Source: JASBRS01 sp964496495 (lineage in GTDB: Bacteria; Deinococcota; Deinococci; Deinococcales; Trueperaceae). Taken from it: a stretch of 64,000 nt of DNA. Below the pieces are notes generated by a model, which worked only from the letters and a program-made list of their open reading frames with translations, ran no database searches and was not told the DNA's origin. The position numbers and the translations under genes were made by a program. The stretch lies in NCBI GenBank assembly GCA_964496495.1, contig CAZBZU010000002.1, positions 99,426 to 163,425 of the forward strand, read 5' to 3'. Below, one piece after another: positions 25,786-35,000 of this stretch; the first letter of the stretch is position 1, and each line of letters starts with the position of its first letter.

Positions 25786-26990
25786 GCGCTCTCAGCGGCG
25801 TGCGTGTGTTGGAGCTGGGGCAGTTCATCGCCGCCCCCTACTGCGGGCAGGTCCTGGCCGACCACGGCGCGGACGTGATCAAGATCGAGCGCCCCGGCAG
25901 CGGGGACGCCATGCGCGACTGGGGCGTGAACACCGGGGACGGTGCGCCGATGTGGTGGTCGGTCATCGGGCGCAACAAGCGAAGCGTCGCCATCGACCTC
26001 AAGACTGACGAGGGGCGCGAGCTGGTGCGCCGCCTGGCGCTCGGGTCCGACGTCCTGCTCGAGAACTTCCGGCCGGGGACGCTGGAGCGGCTGGGGCTCG
26101 ACCCCAGCGACCTGGCACGGGAGAACCCCGGGCTGGTGGTGGCCCGCATCTCCGGGTTCGGGCAGACCGGCCCCTACAGCAGCCGCGCCGGCTTCGGAGG
26201 CGTGGCCGAGGCCATGGGCGGGCTGCGCTACCTCACCGGCGAGCCGGAGCGGCCGCCGGTGCGCGTAGGCCTCGCCATCGGGGACAGCCTCGCTGGCCTG
26301 TTCACGGCCTTCGGCGTCCTGGCCGCGCTGCGCGAGCGGGATGCCAGCGGTCGCGGTCAGGTCGTCGACACCGGCCTCACCGACGCGGTGGTTGCGGTGC
26401 TCGAGAGCGTGCTGGCGGAGTACGGGGCGACGGGCGCTGTGCGCGGCAGAACCGGCAACACCCTTCCGGGGGTGGCGCCGTCCAACATCTATCCGACCGC
26501 GGACGGGCAGTGGGTCGTCATCGGCGCCAACGCCGACGGCCCGTTCGCGCGCCTGTGTGGCGCGATGGGCCGGCCGGAGTTGGCGCGGGACCCGCGGTTC
26601 GCCGACCACGGCGCGCGCGGCCGGCACCAGGCGGCGCTCGACGAGCTCATCGCCGGCTGGACCCGCCGCTACCCGCTGGCGGAGAGCGTGGCGCGGCTGG
26701 CCGAGGCCGGCGTGCCGGCGGGCCCGGTCAACACGGCGGCAGAGGTCGCCGCCGACGCGCACTTCCGCGCCCGCGGGAGCGTGATCGAGGTGGACGGTGA
26801 GCGAGGGCCGGTGGTGATGCAGGGCGTGGTGCCCAGGTTGACGGTCACGCCGGGTGAGGTGCGCTGGCCCGGGCCCGCGCTCGGAGCGCACACGGCCGAG
26901 GTCCTTCGGGACGGCCTGGGACTGAGCGCCGAGGCCATCGCCGCGCTGGCGGCGCGCGGTGTCGTGGCAACGGGGGAGGCCACATGCTGA
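25782..26990 (+). CDS. CaiB/BaiF (class III) CoA-transferase
   Basis: 402 residues. Class III CoA-transferase landmarks: LSGVRVLELGQFIAAPYCGQVLADHGADVIKIE at the N-terminus, GMG-type loop replaced by NKRSVAIDLKTDEGRELV, the active-site Asp in IGDSLAGLFTAFGVLAAL near residue 168, and NIYPTADGQWVVIGA. These enzymes move CoA from one acyl-CoA (often succinyl-CoA) to a free carboxylic acid. It overlaps both neighbours by 4-7 nt. With the next gene it would activate a hydroxy acid that is then cleaved; the actual acid is inference. Confidence 0.9.
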   Translation: MSALSGVRVLELGQFIAAPYCGQVLADHGADVIKIERPGSGDAMRDWGVNTGDGAPMWWSVIGRNKRSVAIDLKTDEGRELVRRLALGSDVLLENFRPGTLERLGLDPSDLARENPGLVVARISGFGQTGPYSSRAGFGGVAEAMGGLRYLTGEPERPPVRVGLAIGDSLAGLFTAFGVLAALRERDASGRGQVVDTGLTDAVVAVLESVLAEYGATGAVRGRTGNTLPGVAPSNIYPTADGQWVVIGANADGPFARLCGAMGRPELARDPRFADHGARGRHQAALDELIAGWTRRYPLAESVARLAEAGVPAGPVNTAAEVAADAHFRARGSVIEVDGERGPVVMQGVVPRLTVTPGEVRWPGPALGAHTAEVLRDGLGLSAEAIAALAARGVVATGEATC

Positions 26991-27823
26991 TCCGCGACGT
27001 CACGCTGCGCGACGGGCTGCAGATCCTGCCCACGACCCTGACCACCGCGCGGAAGGTGGCGCTCTACGAGCAGCTGTGCGCCAGCGGGCTGACGGCGTTC
27101 CAGGTGACGTCGTTCGTCTCGCCCAGGCGCGTTCCCCAGCTCGCGGACGCCGAGGCGCTATGGAGCGCCCTGGCGGGCAAGCCGGGACAACGCGATGCCC
27201 TGGTGGCAAACCTCATGGGCTACCAGCGCGCCCGCGCGGTCGGCGCCGACCGGCTCGAGCTCGTCCTGGCGCTGTCGCCCACCTACCACCGCGAGAACTC
27301 GGGCCGCAGCCAGGAGGAGACCATGGCCGACTACGCTCGGGTGATCGCCAGCGCGAAGGAGGCGCGGGTGCACCTCGGGATCGGCCTCGCCAACGCCTGG
27401 CACTGCACCTTCGAGGGCGCCACCCCGCCGGACCGTGTGCTCGCCTGGGGCGACCGCTTCTACGCGCTGGGCGTGCGCGACATCGGGCTCGCCGACACCA
27501 CTGGCGCGGCACACCCGGGCGAGATCGCGGCGCTGGTGCGCCGGGCGCGCGAGGCATGGCCCGACGCCTTGCTCCGTGTCCACCTCCACGAAGGCGGGCG
27601 CGGCGTGGTCAACGCACGCGCCGCCCGCGACGCTGGGGCGGACGGGCTCGACGTCGCCTTGCACGGGATCGGCGGTAGCCCGTTCGCGGGCGAGGTGGGC
27701 GGCAACCTGGACGCTCTCGCGCTCGCCGAGGCCGGGCTGGCGGAGCTGGATGCCGGCGCGCTGGCCAGGGCCTGGGACGCGCTCAGCGGGTGGCTGGCTG
27801 CGGACGGGTCGTCCGCGGCGTGA
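26984..27823 (+). CDS. HMG-CoA lyase-like enzyme with Cys-to-Ser change in the catalytic loop
   Basis: 279 residues, a DRE-TIM metallolyase. The metal and acid residues of hydroxymethylglutaryl-CoA lyase are present: RD at 9-10 (VTLRDGLQ), HLH at 200-202, and Asn241. However, the catalytic loop reads HGIGGSPFAGEVGGN, with Ser232 exactly where the family signature GLGGCP has its essential cysteine. Family function is cleavage of HMG-CoA or a similar 3-hydroxyacyl-CoA (citramalyl-like) to acetyl-CoA or pyruvate plus a smaller acid. The change may mark a different substrate class. It overlaps the CoA-transferase by 7 nt. Confidence 0.82.
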   Translation: MLIRDVTLRDGLQILPTTLTTARKVALYEQLCASGLTAFQVTSFVSPRRVPQLADAEALWSALAGKPGQRDALVANLMGYQRARAVGADRLELVLALSPTYHRENSGRSQEETMADYARVIASAKEARVHLGIGLANAWHCTFEGATPPDRVLAWGDRFYALGVRDIGLADTTGAAHPGEIAALVRRAREAWPDALLRVHLHEGGRGVVNARAARDAGADGLDVALHGIGGSPFAGEVGGNLDALALAEAGLAELDAGALARAWDALSGWLAADGSSAA

Positions 27824-28045
27824 CCGGCGCGCGCGGCGATGCCCTTTCCTGCGTCTGTGAGGACGTTCGTCCCTCGCCCTGGCCGTCTCGGCCCGCTATC
27901 ATGGCGTTCCCTGAGGCAGGTCGGGCCGCGAACGCCAGCGATGGCGCGTTTCGATCCGCCTCACGAGCCCCGGCGGTCGACTAGCTGGCTAGCGGCCGCC
28001 GGGTGGTCTGTGCCCAGCTGCCGGCGTTCGCGAGAGGAGCCGAGC

Positions 28046-29098
28046 ATGGCGAACGAGTTCCTGACGTATCTCGGCGACGATGCCGAGGAGCTGCTCAGCT
28101 ACCGGGCCAAGGGCATCGCCAAGGATCGCTTGACGCTTCCCGGCCCGGACTTCGTTGAGCGGGCCTTCCTCGACTCTGACCGCAGCCCGCAGGTCCTGCG
28201 GAGTCTGCAGCAGCTCTACGGTCACGGCCGGCTGGGCGGTTCCGGCTACCTCTCCATCCTGCCCGTGGACCAAGGCATCGAGCACACCGCGGGTGCGTCC
28301 TTCGCGCCCAACCCCGACTACTTCGATCCCAGGAACATCGTGGAGCTGGCGGTCGAGGGAGGCTGCAACGCGGTGGCGTCCAGCTTCGGGGTGCTGGGGG
28401 CGGTGGCGCGGCGCTACGCCCACCGCATCCCCTTCATCGTGAAGATCAACCACAACGAGCTCATGACCTACCCCGAGACCTCCGATCAGATCCTCTTCGG
28501 GACGGTCGAGGAGGCGTGGAACATGGGGGCCGTGGCGGTGGGCGCCACGGTCTACTTCGGAAGTCGTGAGTCCGACCGCCAGATCGTGGAGGTCGCCGCG
28601 GCCTTCGAGCACGCTCATGCCCTCGGCATGGCGACGGTGCTGTGGTGCTACACCCGCAACGAGCGCTTCGTGAAGGACGGGGTGGACTACCACACCGCCG
28701 CCGACCTCAGCGCCCAGGCCAACCACCTTGGCGTCACCATCCAGGCGGACGTGGTGAAGCAGAAGCTGCCCACGGTCAACGGCGGCTTCACCGCCATCGG
28801 CTTCGGGCGCACGCACCCGAAGATGTACGGCGAGCTGGTGCCCGACCACCCCATCGAGTGGGTGCGCTGGCAGGTGGCCAACGGCTACCTGGGGCGGGTC
28901 GGCCTCATCAACTCGGGCGGTGCGGCGGGCGAGCACGACTTCGCCGACGCGGTGCGCACCGCGGTGCTCAACAAGCGCGGCGGCGGCAGCGGTCTCATCA
29001 GCGGCCGCAAGGCCTTCCAGCGCCCGCTCGACGACGGCGTGAGGCTGCTCAACCTGATCCAGGACGTCTATCTCTCCGACGAGGTCACGGTGGCTTGA
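28046..29098 (+). CDS. Class I fructose-bisphosphate aldolase (FbaB/DhnA type)
   Basis: 350 residues, the same length as E. coli FbaB. Cleaves fructose 1,6-bisphosphate to glyceraldehyde 3-phosphate and dihydroxyacetone phosphate through a lysine Schiff base. Landmarks are LSILPVDQGIEHTAGASFAPNP near 72, IPFIVKINHNELMTYP, ADVVKQKLPTVNGG near 235 carrying the candidate Schiff-base lysine, and GLINSGGAAGEHDF with GGGSGLISGRKAFQRP at the phosphate site. The ATG at 28046 has a GAGAGGAG ribosome site; an in-frame extension upstream has none. A TATCAT box at 27897-27902 may be its promoter. Confidence 0.92.
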   Translation: MANEFLTYLGDDAEELLSYRAKGIAKDRLTLPGPDFVERAFLDSDRSPQVLRSLQQLYGHGRLGGSGYLSILPVDQGIEHTAGASFAPNPDYFDPRNIVELAVEGGCNAVASSFGVLGAVARRYAHRIPFIVKINHNELMTYPETSDQILFGTVEEAWNMGAVAVGATVYFGSRESDRQIVEVAAAFEHAHALGMATVLWCYTRNERFVKDGVDYHTAADLSAQANHLGVTIQADVVKQKLPTVNGGFTAIGFGRTHPKMYGELVPDHPIEWVRWQVANGYLGRVGLINSGGAAGEHDFADAVRTAVLNKRGGGSGLISGRKAFQRPLDDGVRLLNLIQDVYLSDEVTVA

Positions 29099-29180
29099 GG
29101 CCGGGCTCTGTGGCGAGTGGCGGACGCACGGGGCCGGGTGCGCGAGGGCGTGGAATGCGCGCCTGTCGGTGGTGGCTGTG

Positions 29181-29779
29181 ATGTCGATGATGTCGGTGCC
29201 GGTGATTGCGGACGTAGGCGCCAGGGCCCTGGCGGCCCTGACGACGCTCGCTCCCAAGACGCCTCGGCGCCGCTGTACGTCAACTTGCACGGCGGCGGTT
29301 TCGTGATCCGCTATCCGGAGCAGGACGGTCCCCTGTGCCGCCACCTTGCGGCAACGGCCGGCGCGACCGTGCTCAACGTGGATTACAGCGTCGCGCCGGG
29401 CCGGCGCTTCCCGGCGCCGGTCGAGGAAGCCTACGACGTGGTGCGCTGGGCGGCGGCCGGCGGCCACCCCTGGAACGAGCGCCGGCGTTGTCTGGGCGGG
29501 CACAACGCCGGCGGATCGCTCACCGCCGGGGCGGCTCGGCTGGCGCTGGAGAATGGCGAGCCGCGCATCGCCCTGCAGGTCCTCCACCATGCCGTCCTCG
29601 ACCTCGTCACCTCGGCGGCCGCCAAGCGCAGCCGCGCGGCACGGCCGGCGTTGCGCCCGTGGATGGGAGAGATGCTCCACACCGCCTACATCCCGGACGT
29701 GGGCCAGCGGCGCGACCGGCTCGCCTCCGCAGCCTGGGGCGCGAACGCCGACGACCTGGAGGGCATCGCTGCGGGCTGA
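29181..29779 (+). pseudogene. Decayed HSL-family alpha/beta hydrolase (esterase) remnant
   Basis: From about 29270 a frame reads SAPLYVNLHGGGFVIRYPE, the oxyanion-hole motif of hormone-sensitive-lipase-type esterases, then VLNVDYSVAPGRRFPAPVEEAYDVVRWA. The nucleophile elbow, normally GDSAGG, reads GHNAGG: the catalytic Ser is Asn. The frame stops at 29779 before the expected Asp and His of the triad, so about 80-100 residues are missing. A plausible N-terminus (MSMMSVPVIADVGARALAAL from 29181) lies in a different frame. Frameshift, lost nucleophile and truncation together argue for a pseudogene; a non-catalytic relic protein is the alternative. Confidence 0.7.
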
Positions 29780-29782
29780 GCG

Positions 29783-31090
29783 TCAGCCTTCGCCGCCCTC
29801 GACTCGAAGGGTGACGCGCCGCCCGCTCGCCAGGCGGTAGAGCGCCTCACCACCGAAGGCCAGCAGCGCCAACCCCAGCAGGAACCACAGCTCCATCGGC
29901 TGGCGCGCGGCGGTCACGGCGAGCAGGGTGACCAGCGCGGCGGCCGAGGAGGCGGCGGCCAGCCACGGCAGGGCCGGCCGCCCGCCGGTGCTGGGAGAGA
30001 GGCGCGCGCAGGCGACGTTGACGAAGGTGAAGATCACCAGGAAGCCTGCGCTGCCGATGACGGCAATGCTGCCGAGCGGCACCAGGTTGGCCAGTAGCAG
30101 CGTGGCGCCGCCGGTGATCAGCAGGCCTTCGACGGGACGGTGCCAGACCTTGCGCTCGAGCGCCGCCGGCAGCTCGCCGGAGCGAGCGATGACGAAGCTG
30201 ACCCGGGCCGCTCCGTAGAGCGAGGCGTTGATGGCCGAGGCGGTGGACAGCATGGCAGCCACGGCCACCAGCACGAAGCCTGCCTGGCCGAGCGAGGGTC
30301 GCGCGGCGACCGCCAGGGCGTAGTCCTTCGCCTGCACCAGGGTGGAGCGCGGCACGCCGCCGACGGCTATCAGCGCCACCGCCACGTAGAGGACCACCAC
30401 GAACCCCACCGCTACGGCGTACGCGCGGGGCAGCGTCACGCGCGGCTCGACCACGTCCTCGGCGGCATTGGCGATGAGCTCGAAGCCCTCGTAGGCCAGG
30501 AAGATGACCATGCCGCCAGCCACCAGCGCCAGTGGCGAGGCCCACGCCGCCGGCGCCAGCCGCTGGACGTGAACGGCCAGGGCGCCGGCGCCCACGAAGA
30601 CCAGCAGGATGGCCACCTTGAGCGCCACGATGATGCTTTCGGCGCGACCCACGGCGTCGGCGCCCAGCACGTTCAGCCCGGTAATCGCCGCCACCGCCAG
30701 GCTGAGCAGCAGGTGGCGGACGAGGGCGTGGGCCGGGCCGGCCACGAAGCTGGCGCCGTAGCTTCCGAAGGCCTGCGCGTAGAGCGCCAGCATCACCAGG
30801 TAGCTGAGCCACAGCATGACGTTGAGGCCGCCGCTCAGCAGGCCCGAGCCGAAGGCACGATTGAGGAAGACCACGGTGCCGCCGCGGCTGGGGAACGCCA
30901 GCGTCAGCCGCACGTAGCTGGTGGTGGTGAGCAGCGCCACCACCCCCGCCAGCAGGAAGGCGAGCGGCGCTCCCCCGCCCGCCAGATCCACCGACAGGCC
31001 CAGCACCGCGAAGATGCCGCCGCCGACCATCCCTCCGATGCCGATGGCGACCGTCTCCCACAGGCCGATGCGTCCGTGGCGCACGTCCAA
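29783..31090 (-). CDS. APC superfamily amino-acid permease
   Basis: 435 residues, about 12 membrane helices with almost no extramembrane domain. The first helix carries the APC substrate-site motif AIGIGGMVGGGIFAVLG, and helix 6 reads FLAYEGFELIANAAEDV, typical of the amino acid-polyamine-organocation family. A proton-coupled importer or antiporter of amino acids or amines in the inner membrane; substrate not predictable. It starts 33 nt after the SAM hydrolase gene on the same strand, so it may be the last gene of the efflux operon transcript. Confidence 0.9.
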   Translation of the reverse strand: MDVRHGRIGLWETVAIGIGGMVGGGIFAVLGLSVDLAGGGAPLAFLLAGVVALLTTTSYVRLTLAFPSRGGTVVFLNRAFGSGLLSGGLNVMLWLSYLVMLALYAQAFGSYGASFVAGPAHALVRHLLLSLAVAAITGLNVLGADAVGRAESIIVALKVAILLVFVGAGALAVHVQRLAPAAWASPLALVAGGMVIFLAYEGFELIANAAEDVVEPRVTLPRAYAVAVGFVVVLYVAVALIAVGGVPRSTLVQAKDYALAVAARPSLGQAGFVLVAVAAMLSTASAINASLYGAARVSFVIARSGELPAALERKVWHRPVEGLLITGGATLLLANLVPLGSIAVIGSAGFLVIFTFVNVACARLSPSTGGRPALPWLAAASSAAALVTLLAVTAARQPMELWFLLGLALLAFGGEALYRLASGRRVTLRVEGGEG

Positions 31091-31123
31091 CTCTACAGCG
31101 GCGCCGCGATCGTTCCGCCGCCT

Positions 31124-32029
31124 CTACCCGGGCCCCTGCGTCACCCGCACCACGCTGCCCTCGCGCACGCTCAGCACCTCGGCCGCGCGCCCGTCGCGTA
31201 CCGCGATCTCGAGCAGGCCGCTGCTGCCCAGGTAGGCCAGCGGCCGGCCCACGGGCACGTCCGCGAAGGCGCGGCGGATGGGTCCGATCTCGAAGCCGTC
31301 CAGGTGGACCCGCCAGCGCGCCAGATCGGGCAGCAGGACGCGGGCCGCGAGGTTGCTGATGAGGTTGCCGAACTGGTCGTGGTGGATCAGGTCGGCCTCC
31401 CAGCCGTCGTCCGTGCGGCGCGCCGAGTCCCAGCGGATACGCACCAGCGAGGCCGGGTCGACCGACGCCCCCAGCGCCTCGATGGGCACCCCCAGCGCCA
31501 GGTGGGCGGCGGCGGGCGCGAACACGTCGCGGCCGTGGAAGGTGCTGCTGACCACCGGCAACTGGTAGGCGCGCGCGTCGAGGCTGACCGCCGCCTCGAC
31601 GGTGGCTTCCTCCAGCACGCTGGTGAAGAGTCCGTTGTCGGGACCGACGAAGGTGTAGGGGCCGCTGGCGCCCTCGACCAGACGGATGGCCACGCCGCGA
31701 CGCTCGGAGCCGACCCCGGGGTCGACCACGCCGCAGAACACCGTCCCTGCCGGGAAGAAGCCGTGCGACACGTAGAGGTCGAACGCGCCCTCGCGCACGT
31801 CATGGGCCCGGATCTGGTGGCTCAGGTCGATGACCGGAGCCTGGGGGGCGATGCCGAGGATGACGGCCTTCAGCATCCCCACGTAGGTGTCGCGGAGGCC
31901 GAAGTCGGTGAGCAGGGCGATGGCGGCGGCCGGTCGGCGGGCCGGGGGGCGGTCGCCGAGCAGACGGTCGTCGAAGGGGCGGTCGGTCATGCGCTGGTCG
32001 GCTCCCTCCCGGCGGCCACGCGGATACAT
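31124..32029 (-). CDS. SAM hydroxide adenosyltransferase (DUF62/Duf-62 family SAM hydrolase)
   Basis: 301 residues. Related to bacterial fluorinase and chlorinase, but with the residues of the SAM-hydrolysing group: LLTDFGLRDTYVGMLKAVI at the N-terminus (Asp binding the ribose), IDLSHQIRAHDVREGAF, VVDPGVGSERRGVA with the Arg of the Asp-Arg-His triad region, TFVGPDNGLFT and STFHGRDVFAPAAAHLA with the His. The C-terminal beta domain has HHDQFGNLISNL. It converts S-adenosylmethionine to adenosine and methionine. The start is ambiguous: ATG 32029 (AGGA 7 nt upstream) or ATG 31990 (GGGAGGGAG upstream). It lies 9 nt after the RND gene. Confidence 0.88.
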   Translation of the reverse strand: MYPRGRREGADQRMTDRPFDDRLLGDRPPARRPAAAIALLTDFGLRDTYVGMLKAVILGIAPQAPVIDLSHQIRAHDVREGAFDLYVSHGFFPAGTVFCGVVDPGVGSERRGVAIRLVEGASGPYTFVGPDNGLFTSVLEEATVEAAVSLDARAYQLPVVSSTFHGRDVFAPAAAHLALGVPIEALGASVDPASLVRIRWDSARRTDDGWEADLIHHDQFGNLISNLAARVLLPDLARWRVHLDGFEIGPIRRAFADVPVGRPLAYLGSSGLLEIAVRDGRAAEVLSVREGSVVRVTQGPG

Positions 32030-32038
32030 GCGCCCATC

Positions 32039-35000
32039 CTACGGGCTCCCCGTATCGCTGCGCGACTCGGCTTCCAGCCTGGCGGTGTCGCGGCCGGCGC
32101 CGCGGCCCCTGGTGCGACCGCCGGCGGCCGGGATGCCTGCCTCGCGGCCGCCCTGCGCGGGCGCGGGCGTCTGCGCGCCGCCGGCTTCCCGTGCCGCGCC
32201 CCCGGGCCCGCCTTCGGGCGCCGGCGACGCGCCCATCGCGCGGGGCACCGCAGCCGCGCCGAGGCGCTCGTAACGCCGCCGCTCGAACAGGTAGAAGGTG
32301 CTCGGCACGACGAAGAAGGTGAGCAGTGCCGAGGTGAGCACCCCGCTCAGGATCACCAGACCCAGCGGCTTGCGGAACTCCGCGCCCTGGGCCGCGCCCA
32401 CCATCAGCGGGATGCTGATCACCACGACCGTCATGGTGGTCATGATGATCGGCCGGAAGCGCACCCGGGCCGCCTCGACCAGGGCAGTGAGCAGGTCCCC
32501 GCCCTCGCTCACGCGCCGGAGGGCCACGTCGAGCAGCAGGATGGCGTTCTTCGTCACCAGCCCCACCAGCATTACCACCCCCAGCACGCTGATGACGTCG
32601 AGGGAGTTGCCGGTGAGGTAGAACGCCCACACCGCCCCGACCAGCGCCAGCGGCACGGTGAGCAGCAGGTAGAGCGGGTACTTGAAGGAGTTGAACTGGC
32701 TGCCGATAGCGAGGTAGTTGAGCAGCAGCGCCAGCGCGAACGCGATGGGCCCGTACTTCAGCAGGTCGCCGAGCAGGTCGATGTTGCCACTGGTGGACTG
32801 GACCACGTTGGCGTCGAGCACGCCGGCCGCCACCAGGCGCTTGTGCGCCTCCGCCTTGACGTCGGAGAGGCTGGCGCCGGGTACGGGGTCGGCGGTCACG
32901 TCGGCGCTGTACGCCTGGTTGGTGCGGCGGATGATGGCCGGCGCCAGACGTGTCTCGAAGTGGCCCAGCGAGCCCAGCGTGACGTTGGCCTGCAGCGCCG
33001 GCGAGTAGAGCGGCAGGCTCAGGATCGCCTGCTCGTTGGTGAGGGAGCGCGGGTCCGCCATCACCTGGATGGGGATCTCCACGCCGTTGCGGCGCATGCT
33101 GGCCGCCTTGATGCCGACGTTGTAGGCGCGCAGCGCCTGGAACACCTGCGCCCGCGTCAGCCCGGTGCCGGCCAGTGAGGCGGCACTGGCCACGAACACG
33201 CGCTCGGTGGAGCTCGACGCCACGTCGGAGCTGACGTTGCGCAGCTGGGGGTCGTTCTGCAGCACGACCACCGCCTGGTCGGCGTGCTGCCGCAGGAGGT
33301 CGAGGTTGGTCGACGACAGCGTCAGGTCGTAGCCGGCGTTGGTGGGCGCGTTGCTGGGGTCGACGGCCCCCACCTTGATGCGGATCTCCGGGTGGTCGGC
33401 GAACAGCGAGCGGAGCTGATCCTGGATGGCCACCGCCAGCTCGTCGGTGGTGCGCGTCCTCTTGGACTTGCCGACCAGTTGCACGATGAAGGTCGCGTCC
33501 TCGGGCAGCGCGCCGCCGACCTGGGTGCCGGAGCCTACGGTGGTCTGCACCGTCGTCACCAGCGGGTTCGCCATCAGCGTCGACTCGATCTTGGTGGCGA
33601 CCACGTTGGTCCGGTTCAGGCTGGTGCCCACCGGCAGCCGCGCGTCGACAGTCAGCTGCCCGGCGTCCGACGGCGGCTGGAAGTTGAAGCCGATGTGCGG
33701 GAACACCCAGAACAAGCTGGCGAAGAGCAGCAGCGCCACGGTGAGCGCGATCCAGGCGCGGGGCAGCAGGCGGCTCAGCAGCGAGACGTAGGCGTCCCGG
33801 CCTTTCGCCACCAGGAAGTCGCCGAGCTGGAAGAGGTTGAGGAAGAGCGCCCCGAGCGCCGCCATGGTGATGCGCAGCAGCACCCGCAGCACCGTCAGCA
33901 GCGGCGGCAGCGCCAGGAGCACCAGCAGCGCGCGGGCGCCCTGCGCCCGGTAGAGGCCGGCGCCGGCGGCCAGCGCGATCAGCCAGAACCAGGGGCTGCG
34001 CCAGAACCCGAGGCCCCACCGAAGGTCGTTCCGAGCGCGCCCGGTCATCTCGGGGAACTGCCGCCAGGACGGCGGGAACGGATCGGGGGAGAGGGCCAGA
34101 CGCACCGTCAGGAAGAACATCGCTTCCAAATAGCTGAAGGCGATGGTTGCCGCCATGGTGATGCCGAACTGGGCGAAGAACTGGCCGATGATGCCCGGCA
34201 GGAACGAGATGGGAAGGAACACGGCCAACAGGGACATGGTGGCCGCCAGCACGGCGGTGGATATCTCGCTGGCACCCTTGAGCACGGCCTCCTTGCGCGA
34301 GTAGCCCATCTCCCGGTAGCGGTCGATGTTCTCGGCCACCACGATGGCGTCGTCCACGACCAGACCGATGGCCACGGTGAGTGCCAGCAGGGTGATGATG
34401 TTGAAGCTGTAGTGGAACAGCCAGAACATCACCAGAGCCCCCGACAGGGCTACCGGGATCGCCAGCACCACCGCGAACACCGACCCCAGCCGGCCCACGA
34501 ACATCAGCACCACCAGGGACACCGCCAGTGCGGCGATGACCATCTCGTGGAGAGTGTCGTAGACGCTGGAGGCGACGTAGGTGGTGGTGTCGCCGACGAT
34601 CTGCGTGCGGTAGCCGGGGGGAAGCTGGGTCTGGGCCAGCCTCGCCTTGAGGGCCTTGGCGGTGGCCACGGAGTTGCTGTCGGAGAGCTTCCGCACTTGC
34701 AGCAGCACCACGGGCTCGCCGTCGAGGCGTGCGTAGGAGGTGGGCTTGGCGGTGGTGTCGCGCACCGTGGCCACGTCGGAGACGGTGAGCCCGCGCGTCG
34801 GGTCGATGGGGGTGGCGGCCACCTCCTGCAGGCTGGTGGGGGTGGACCGCGCCGTGACGAGCACGCGGCTGTTGGCGAAGTCGAGGCTGCCGGCGGGTAC
34901 GTCGAGGGCCGAGGCGCCGATGGCGCTGGCGACCTGCTGCGGCGTGAGGCCGTAGCTGGCGAGCTCGTTGGGGTCCAGCAGGACTTGCACCTGCTCCTTG

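Noticed and set aside
27839..28045. 69-codon upstream extension of the aldolase
   Set aside because: The extension is Arg/Pro/Ser-rich, while ATG 28046 has a good ribosome site and gives the standard 350-residue length.
30140..33178. 1012-codon plus-strand open frame across the APC permease, SAM hydrolase and RND genes
   Set aside because: It spans three recognisable minus-strand genes and their gaps, with His/Gln/Asp-rich nonsense composition.
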